39,409 nucleotides of DNA, taken from NCBI GenBank assembly GCA_021791615.1, contig JAJYWG010000065.1, forward strand, positions 1-39,409, written 5' to 3'. Numbering within the stretch: position 1 is the stretch's first letter; each line of letters starts with the position of its first letter. Made by a program: the position numbers and the translations under genes. The notes beneath the pieces were generated by a model. It made no database searches and was not told where the DNA came from. It saw only the letters and a list, made by a program, of their open reading frames with translations. The stretch comes from Actinomycetes bacterium. Its GTDB lineage: Bacteria; Actinomycetota; Acidimicrobiia; Acidimicrobiales; RAAP-2. Positions 34,580-39,409 of this stretch are shown here, one piece after another.

Positions 34580-36156
34580 GCCGAGTGCTCCGAGACCCGC
34601 CGGTCACCGCGAGAGGCTTTCGATGGCGCGCAGGCAGACCCGGACGGGCGCCCGACCAGGTCGGTACCGAGCGATCCGGTGATCTCGACACGGACCAACG
34701 CCCCCGCCTTGAGCTCTCGCGGGACGTGGACGACGCCGTCGATCTCGGGCGCTTCGTGGACGGTTCGAGCGACGCCTGGGGCGTCGACCAGCACCTCTTG
34801 TGTGGTCCCCACCAAGTCGTCGCGGCGGCGCGCGGTGATCCGGTCCTGGACCTCGGAGCACTCTCGCAGCCGTTCGAGCGCGAGCTCAGGTGGTACTTGG
34901 CTTCCGAGCGATACGGCGTGGGTCCCTTCTTCGGGAGAGAAGAGGAAGAAGCCGGCCCAGTCCAGCTGGGCCTCTTCGAGGAACGCGAGGAGCTGGTCGT
35001 GGTCTCTCTCGGTCTCGCCCGGATAGCCCAGGATGAAGGAGGACCGGAACGTCGCCGAAGGCTCGGCTCGGCGGATCTCTTCGATCCGCGCGAGGAATCG
35101 CTCCCCGTCCCCCCAGCGTCGCATCGCCACGAGCAGCGGGCGCGACACATGCTGGAGCGAGAGGTCGAAGTACGGCACGCCGGTCGCGAGCACTGCTGCG
35201 ATGAGCTCGTCGGTGAGACCGGAGGGGTAGAGGTACAGCAGGCGGGTCCGCGGGACCAGCTCGGCGACAGCCTTGGTGAGGTCCACGATGGGTTGGGGAC
35301 CGCGCCCGGTGCGCCCGGTGTGCCCGGTGCGCCCGGTGTGTCCGGTGTGCCCGGTGTGTCCGGTGTGCCCAGTCTGACCACGCTCCGAGCGATCACGGCC
35401 GTAGGACGCCAGGTCCTGGGCGACGAGCACGATCTCTCGTACTTGAAACCGTTCGCCCTCAGCGGCGCCTTCAGAGCTGTCCTCCTGCGAGGATTGACCC
35501 AGCGGGCGAGTGAGCAGCTCCACCTCGGCCAGGACGTCCTCGGGGCGCCGTGATCGCTGGGGCCCCCTGAACGTCGGGATGGCGCAGAACCCGCAGATCC
35601 GATCGCACCCTTCGGCGACTTTCACGTACGCCCATGGGGCTCGGCTGGAGGGTCGGGGCAGCTCCAGCAAGTCGAACGACGCACCCGGCGCTGCCGCGGC
35701 GAGAACGGGGGTGACGCCCACGGCTCTCACGGTGGGGGCCGAATCACCCGGCGCGCCTGGCGCACCGGCTTCAGGTCCACCAGCGCCGCGTGCGATGTGC
35801 ACGGGCACGCGGGCCGCGCCGGGCGGAGGAGCCAGCGCAACGCCGAACCCGGCGACCAAGTCCACCTCGGGCAGCTCGGCCTGGAGCTCGGTCCCATAGC
35901 GCTCGGCGAGGCAGCCGGTCACCACCAGTCGTGCTCCCCGTTTGCGAGCTTTGGCAAAGTCGAGGATGGTGGCGATCGATTCCTCGCGGGCCTCCTCGAT
36001 GAAGGCACAGGTGTTCACCACCACCAAGTCGGCGTCTTCGACGGTGGCCGCCACGTGGTACCCGTCGGCCGCCAGCCGGCCGGCGAGCTTGTCGGAGTCG
36101 ACCTGGTTCTTCGGGCACCCCAGGGTCTGCAGCCAGTAGCGGTCGCCGCTCATCAT
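34576..36156 (-). CDS. rimO: Ribosomal protein S12 methylthiotransferase RimO, with low-complexity insertions
   Basis: 526 residues, long for RimO (usually about 440). The enzyme methylthiolates an Asp of ribosomal protein S12. The N-terminal MTTase domain has LGCPKNQVDSD, VVNTCAFIEEAREES and VTGCLAERYG, the three cluster cysteines. The radical-SAM motif is CDRICGFCAIPTFRG. A TRAM-like C-terminus follows (EVLVDAPG...VRVEITGSLGTDLVG). Three insertions explain the excess: an Ala/Gly/Pro stretch after VPVHIARG, an acidic QSSQEDSSEGAAEGE before IVLVAQD, and a TGH/TGR repeat just after SYGRDRS. The start is ATG 36156 or 36153, both just after GAGGGAG; the upstream open frame is not conserved. Confidence 0.94.
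   Translation of the reverse strand: MMSGDRYWLQTLGCPKNQVDSDKLAGRLAADGYHVAATVEDADLVVVNTCAFIEEAREESIATILDFAKARKRGARLVVTGCLAERYGTELQAELPEVDLVAGFGVALAPPPGAARVPVHIARGAGGPEAGAPGAPGDSAPTVRAVGVTPVLAAAAPGASFDLLELPRPSSRAPWAYVKVAEGCDRICGFCAIPTFRGPQRSRRPEDVLAEVELLTRPLGQSSQEDSSEGAAEGERFQVREIVLVAQDLASYGRDRSERGQTGHTGHTGHTGHTGRTGHTGRTGRGPQPIVDLTKAVAELVPRTRLLYLYPSGLTDELIAAVLATGVPYFDLSLQHVSRPLLVAMRRWGDGERFLARIEEIRRAEPSATFRSSFILGYPGETERDHDQLLAFLEEAQLDWAGFFLFSPEEGTHAVSLGSQVPPELALERLRECSEVQDRITARRRDDLVGTTQEVLVDAPGVARTVHEAPEIDGVVHVPRELKAGALVRVEITGSLGTDLVGRPSGSACAPSKASRGDRRVSEHSA
35303..35374. repeat. Eight 9-bp minisatellite units inside rimO
   Basis: The plus strand has eight consecutive units of (C/T)G(C/T)CCGGTG type (last one diverged). 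On the coding strand they read as alternating TGH and TGR triplets. The unit length is a multiple of three, so array changes stay in frame. Confidence 0.9.
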
Positions 36157-36361
36157 CTCCCTCGGCCTTCTGGCCTTGTCCCGATCCCCGCCGTCCGACG
36201 ATCGCTCGATCTCGTGGTCTGGAGCGACCAGGCTCCCCGGTTCCCAGTTTCCCACCCCGGCCCCCAGGGACGAGCCTGCCGACCGGCCCGGCCTGCCGAC
36301 CGGCCCCGACACTTGCCAACCGGCCCCGACACTTGCCGGTGTCCCGGCCCATGCGACCGAG

Positions 36362-36450
36362 CGGAGAGGGAGGGATTTGAACCCTCGGACCGGGTTCCCC
36401 CAGTCAACTCATTAGCAGTGAGTCCGATTCGGCCGCTCTCGCACCTCTCC
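36362..36450 (-). tRNA. tRNA-Ser (anticodon GCT)
   Basis: The minus strand folds as a class II tRNA of 89 bases. The acceptor stem is GGAGAGG pairing with CCTCTCC, discriminator G; the D-arm region is GAGCGGCCGAATCGG; the anticodon loop is in CACTGCTAATG with GCT; a long variable arm with a GGGGGAACCC-type stem is characteristic of serine tRNAs; the T-arm is GAGGGTTCAAATCCCTC. CCA is not encoded. It decodes AGC/AGT. An integrase gene starts 292 bases beyond its 5' end. Confidence 0.95.
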
Positions 36451-36742
36451 TGGTGTTGCAACCACCCCCATCGTAGTCGATGGCTCCCAACTCCACGAGT
36501 AGGTGGGTTATGAAGCGTAATACCTGGTAGATAGTGCCTTCTGTCAGCGGCCAGGGGTGCTCTCACAAGCGCTCGGACGGTCCGTGGAGGCTGTGGACAA
36601 CCCTAACGGAACAGGTCCCGACGATGGTTGAAACGGTCCCAATTCAACCCTGATTCAACCTCACGATGGTACGCTGGACCCGCAGACGGTCCCTCGGAGG
36701 CTCCTGGTGGCTCCCCGGCCGGCCTGTGGTGGAGGTGTCGTG
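36451..36742. other. Gap between tRNA-Ser and integrase
   Basis: This gap has more A+T than its surroundings. It holds the TTCAACC repeat cluster listed separately and an AT-richer patch (36500-36545, TTATGAAGCGTAATACC). I see no complete gene and no second copy of the tRNA 3' end, so attachment sites could not be placed. Confidence 0.5.
36626..36660. promoter_or_regulatory. TTCAACC inverted/direct repeats upstream of the integrase
   Basis: GGTTGAA (36626-36632) is inverted relative to TTCAACC at 36643-36649, and TTCAACC recurs at 36654-36660, 11 bases later. They lie about 85 bases before the integrase start. This could be an operator or arm-type recombinase/excisionase site. Confidence 0.4.
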
Positions 36743-38257
36743 ATGGCTCGTGAGTATCCCGATCCGTGGGTCCCCAAGGCGTTCCAGACGTGGGTGGCCA
36801 AGGCGTCGACGGCCGAGCGGGTGACCGACCGCTCTACCGGCGAGGTGCGGCGGCGGAAGGTCGACTGCTGGGACGTGAAGGGCAAGGCCGATGGGGTCCA
36901 GTGGTTCAAGCGCTTCCGGAAGGCCGGCCTGGCGCAGACCTGGAAGAAACGGGCCGAGCGGGACTTCGCCCGCGGGTTGCCGTTCGACTTGCGGACCAAG
37001 CAGTTCATCGAGCCCGAGACACCGGAGGGGCCGGTAGCGCCGACCGTGTTCGAGTTGACGGAGATGTACTTCCGGCACCACCCGGAGTGGGAGCCGAAGA
37101 CCAAGGCGGCCGCGGCCCGGTCGTTCAACCGCGCCCGCCGGTGGCTCTTGGTGTCCGGTGCCGAACCGACCGGCGACGAGCTGGTGGCGGTGGAGGACTT
37201 CTTGGAGCACGCCAGCTTCTTGCCTGCTCATCTCGCCGGGTGGGTCACCGACCGTCAGCGAGCCGGGCGAGCGTGGTTGGAGACGAACTCGGCACGGTCG
37301 GACTCGTTGACCTCAACCGAGGTCGACGGATTCGTGGCCCGCTTCGAGGTCAGCGAGCGCAACTCGACCAAGCGGGTGTCGACAGCATCGGTGGTCCGGT
37401 TCCTCCAACCCCTCCGGGCGTGCTGGGCCTGGGCGGTGGACCGCGATGACCTGTTGATCGAGCGGAGCCCCTGGGCGGCGGTGAAACCCCGCCGGAAGGC
37501 GAAGGGCAAGACCACGATGACCACCGGCCGGGCCGCCCTGGCGGTAGACGTGGACCTGGTGCTCGACGTGCGCCAGTCCTTGGCGCTGGCCGAGGCGTGC
37601 GTGACCGAAGGGACCTGGGGTGGGATCGTGGAGTGCTTCGTGCTGGTCATGGCCCTGTGCGGGTTGCGTTGGGGTGAGGCCACCGGCCTGCTGTGGGAGG
37701 ACCTGGAACTGCCGGCCGGCGAAGACGAGTGGGGGTGGCTGGTGGTCCGCCGGAGCCACCGGCCCGCCCAGGAACGGTGGCTGGACCCCGACGAGGACCC
37801 TGAGTGGGGACCGCTGAAGGATCGGGACCTGACCGACACCCGCCGGGTGCCAGTGCCGCCGCGGCTGGCGGGCAAGCTTCGTTTCCACCGGGAACTGTAT
37901 GGGGAGGGTCCCGGTGGACTGGTGTTCCATCGCCACGCCAAGCCGTTCGATCACGACATGTTTGCCCGCAGCGTGTGGGAGCCGGCGAGAGCCAAACTGT
38001 TCCCCCGCCGAGCCGATCTGAAGGCCGATGATCCGCGCCAGCCCAAGCTGTCCCGGCTCCGCCGTCACGACCTGCGCCACGCGGCGTGCTCGTGGTGGCT
38101 CCGCGAGGGCGTCGACGCCGTGGTCTGTCAGCGGTGGTCGGGGCACCGCACCCTGTCAGTGTTCCTCGACATCTACCAAGGTGTCGCCCCCGGCAGGGAA
38201 AGCGAGGGCATCGAGCACCTTCGGACCAGCTTGGCTAAGGCGAACTGGTCCTACTGA
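36743..38257 (+). CDS. Tyrosine recombinase (phage/ICE-type integrase)
   Basis: 504 residues from ATG 36743, which has GGAGG seven bases upstream. The N-terminal third is a Lys/Arg-rich arm-binding-like part with a KADGVQWFKRFRKAGLAQTW segment, as in actinobacterial phage integrases. A core-binding helical region follows. The catalytic domain shows Arg in LCGLRWGEATGLLWEDL, HxxR in RRHDLRHAACSWWL, a GH box in QRWSGHRTLSVFLDIY, and the Tyr nucleophile of DIYQGV. All catalytic residues are present, so it may be active. It points away from tRNA-Ser. An IS630 element begins three bases after its stop. Confidence 0.93.
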   Translation: MAREYPDPWVPKAFQTWVAKASTAERVTDRSTGEVRRRKVDCWDVKGKADGVQWFKRFRKAGLAQTWKKRAERDFARGLPFDLRTKQFIEPETPEGPVAPTVFELTEMYFRHHPEWEPKTKAAAARSFNRARRWLLVSGAEPTGDELVAVEDFLEHASFLPAHLAGWVTDRQRAGRAWLETNSARSDSLTSTEVDGFVARFEVSERNSTKRVSTASVVRFLQPLRACWAWAVDRDDLLIERSPWAAVKPRRKAKGKTTMTTGRAALAVDVDLVLDVRQSLALAEACVTEGTWGGIVECFVLVMALCGLRWGEATGLLWEDLELPAGEDEWGWLVVRRSHRPAQERWLDPDEDPEWGPLKDRDLTDTRRVPVPPRLAGKLRFHRELYGEGPGGLVFHRHAKPFDHDMFARSVWEPARAKLFPRRADLKADDPRQPKLSRLRRHDLRHAACSWWLREGVDAVVCQRWSGHRTLSVFLDIYQGVAPGRESEGIEHLRTSLAKANWSY

Positions 38258-38260
38258 GTA

Positions 38261-38276
38261 TTTCGGTAATACACTG
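38261..38276 (+). repeat. IS630 left terminal inverted repeat
   Basis: The first 16 bases of the element, beginning TTTCGGTAATA, directly after the TA target at 38259-38260, four bases after the integrase stop. Confidence 0.85.
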
Positions 38277-38285
38277 CTAGTCGGC

Positions 38286-38876
38286 TCATAAGGAAAGGCC
38301 GGCGCGCTCAAGGAAGTTGAAACGCAACTGTTCGTTGTTGCCGATGCGAACAAGTCCGGCGTCGGCAACGACCTCGGCATCTTCGATGGTGTCGGGACAC
38401 AGGTTCGCGAGTTCTTGCGACTTCACGTTGCCCCAGACGAGTTCGACGGGGTTGAGCTCGGGAGCGTAGGCGGGGAGTCGTTCTGCGACGAGCCACGGGC
38501 GCTGATCGCAAATCCATTGCACCATCGCCTTGGATTTGTGGGAGAAAAGGCCGTCCCAGATCAACGTGACCTTCTCTGTGACGAAGAAGTTGTGGAACTC
38601 CTCGAGGAACTCGATGAGACTCTCGGCGTTGTAGGTGCCGTCTTTGATCTGGAAGACCAGGGCGGCTTCGGAGCGATCGGGCCGAAAGGCCAGTGCCGCA
38701 GACAGAGAGAGCCTCGTCCACGAGAAGTGATGATGAAGGATCGGGGTTTCACTCCGTGGAGCCCAGGTGGACCTCACCGACGGGAGGAGGCTGAAGCCGC
38801 TCTCGTCTTGGAAGACGATCCAGGCGCCCCGGCGCCTGGCGCATCTTTTATGCGCGGCCAGTCCTCTGCCACCCAC
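38286..38876 (-). CDS. IS630 transposase, C-terminal frame (DDE domain)
   Basis: Open from 38876, in the -1 frame relative to the upstream part. The DDE triad is intact: IVFQDESGFSLLP, VTLIWDGLFSHKS and ELNPVELVWGNVK. The overlap of the two frames (38774-38876) contains ATAAAAGATG on the coding strand, with four A at 38849-38846, where a -1 slip would join RI-K to the KR-CARRRGAW continuation. The nominal GTG start at 38876 is probably not used. Confidence 0.88.
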   Translation of the reverse strand: MGGRGLAAHKRCARRRGAWIVFQDESGFSLLPSVRSTWAPRSETPILHHHFSWTRLSLSAALAFRPDRSEAALVFQIKDGTYNAESLIEFLEEFHNFFVTEKVTLIWDGLFSHKSKAMVQWICDQRPWLVAERLPAYAPELNPVELVWGNVKSQELANLCPDTIEDAEVVADAGLVRIGNNEQLRFNFLERAGLSL

Positions 38877-39361
38877 GTGGCGATCGCACCCTCGTCACGC
38901 TCGAGGGCCTTGGGAGACGGGCGTTGCCGGGACCAGCCGAGCCGGTCATGGAGGACGCTCCAGGTCTGGGTCTGCGAGTAGCGCACGCCGGTTACCTGTT
39001 CGATCACGTCAGATACCCGGGCCAGCGTCCACAGGTCGCTCGTGATGCCGTTGGCCCGGGGGCCCTTCTTGAGAGCAGTCACCACCGCAGCGAGATCGTC
39101 GTCATCGAGGTAGGGAAGGCGACCGGCCCGACCCGCACCCTTGAGGGCTTCGCGTCCGCCTTCTTGCCACGTCCGGTACCAGATCGAGACACTCTGGGGG
39201 GAGACACCGAGTGTCCGTGCAACGTCGGCTTGAGGCTTTCCCTTCTTGAACATGTCAGCAGCGCGAAGGCGCCGGCGCTTCATGCCCTCAAAGTCACGCT
39301 GGCGAGCGGAACGCTTCGTCGTCCTTGCTCGCGATCCACGCGCAACGGACGGTGATCTCAT
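38774..39361 (-). CDS. IS630 transposase, N-terminal frame (helix-turn-helix part)
   Basis: 195 residues from ATG 39361. It contains two HTH modules: RAADMFKKGKPQADVARTLGVSPQSVSIWYRTWQ, typical of IS630 N-termini, and a second winged region (GITSDLWTLARVSDVIEQVTGVRYSQTQTWSVLHDRLGWSRQRP). The real protein sequence leaves this frame near DWPRIKDA; the last 25 or so residues (PGAGAPGSSSKTRAASAS) are out-of-frame translation. The DDE part continues in the -1 frame, so expression of a full transposase needs a frameshift. Confidence 0.88.
   Translation of the reverse strand: MRSPSVARGSRARTTKRSARQRDFEGMKRRRLRAADMFKKGKPQADVARTLGVSPQSVSIWYRTWQEGGREALKGAGRAGRLPYLDDDDLAAVVTALKKGPRANGITSDLWTLARVSDVIEQVTGVRYSQTQTWSVLHDRLGWSRQRPSPKALERDEGAIATWVAEDWPRIKDAPGAGAPGSSSKTRAASASSRR
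38844..38852 (-). other. Candidate -1 frameshift site of the IS630 transposase
   Basis: The coding strand reads CATAAAAGA. Zero-frame codons ATA-AAA-GAT become CAT-AAA-AGA after a -1 slip, re-pairing AAA fully in the A site but not the P-site codon. This is a weak slippery site compared with A-AAA-AAG. Confidence 0.4.
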
Positions 39362-39393
39362 ACGTCAGTCGTATCACAACCACGTAACTACGT

Positions 39394-39409
39394 CAATATA
39401 TTACCGAAA
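39394..39409 (-). repeat. IS630 right terminal inverted repeat
   Basis: The complement begins TTTCGGTAATA and matches the left end at 14 of 16 positions. Its outermost base is the last base of the window. Confidence 0.85.

Larger units (their letters stand above)
38261..39409 (-). mobile_element. Complete IS630-family insertion sequence (1149 bp)
   Basis: The ends TTTCGGTAATACACTG (38261-38276) and, inverted, TTTCGGTAATATATTG (39394-39409) match at 14 of 16 positions. The left end is preceded by TA (38259-38260), the target dinucleotide of IS630/Tc1/mariner elements. Between them lie two overlapping transposase frames on the minus strand. The element length is usual for the family. The right flank is outside the window. 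Confidence 0.92.

Noticed and set aside
35303..35374. Possible CRISPR-like array
   Set aside because: Units are 9 bp without spacers and lie in frame inside rimO.
36362..36385. tRNA-Ser 3' end as an attachment site
   Set aside because: No second copy of this sequence is present in the window, and the integrase is on the opposite side of the tRNA.

Overview
The window is a stretch of high-GC chromosome with many GTG starts and 4-base GTGA gene junctions. I infer an actinobacterium, most likely of the class Acidimicrobiia. The support is the gene complement (AddAB-type nuclease, DUF3048 lipoprotein, a GPGWW-DGRWYPP protein and secreted FYGS/DGG-repeat proteins); this is not a phylogenetic result. 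No gap between genes exceeds about 300 bases.

Layout. Bases 1-2692 hold the 3' part of a large secreted repeat protein, followed by the wreck of an ISL3-type transposase (2719-3303). Next are a GtrA flippase and a GH1 glycosidase (minus), an acyl-CoA thioesterase (plus), citrate synthase, a membrane-anchored hypothetical and a UDP-sulfoquinovose synthase (minus). A tight three-gene operon (10418-15097, plus) encodes CtaG, a polytopic membrane protein fused to a SCO copper-chaperone domain, and a lipoprotein. Bases 15222-21922 (minus) encode an AddB-like and an AddA-like helicase-nuclease pair. Divergent from it are a DprA-like protein and a phosphoribosyltransferase (22026-23802), a combination that resembles ShosTA-type toxin-antitoxin defence. 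Then come SerB, a membrane protein, a hexapeptide acyltransferase, a DUF3048 lipoprotein and a cytochrome P450.

From 29784 to 36156 lies a housekeeping block: recA with a visible LexA box, thpR, a coiled-coil hypothetical, a small XRE regulator, and the operon rimO-pgsA-cinA. RimO carries a 9-bp minisatellite inside its radical-SAM domain. The right end is accessory: tRNA-Ser(GCT), a tyrosine recombinase, and an IS630-family element whose right terminal repeat ends on the last base of the window. The left edge also lies inside a repeat, so the window looks like a complete contig broken at repeats.

Functional themes are copper insertion into cytochrome oxidase (CtaG plus SCO), DNA end processing and SOS repair (AddAB, RecA), sulfolipid head-group synthesis (SqdB), and a mobile island next to tRNA-Ser. 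The most system-like candidates are the DprA/phosphoribosyltransferase pair and the CtaG/SCO-fusion/lipoprotein operon.
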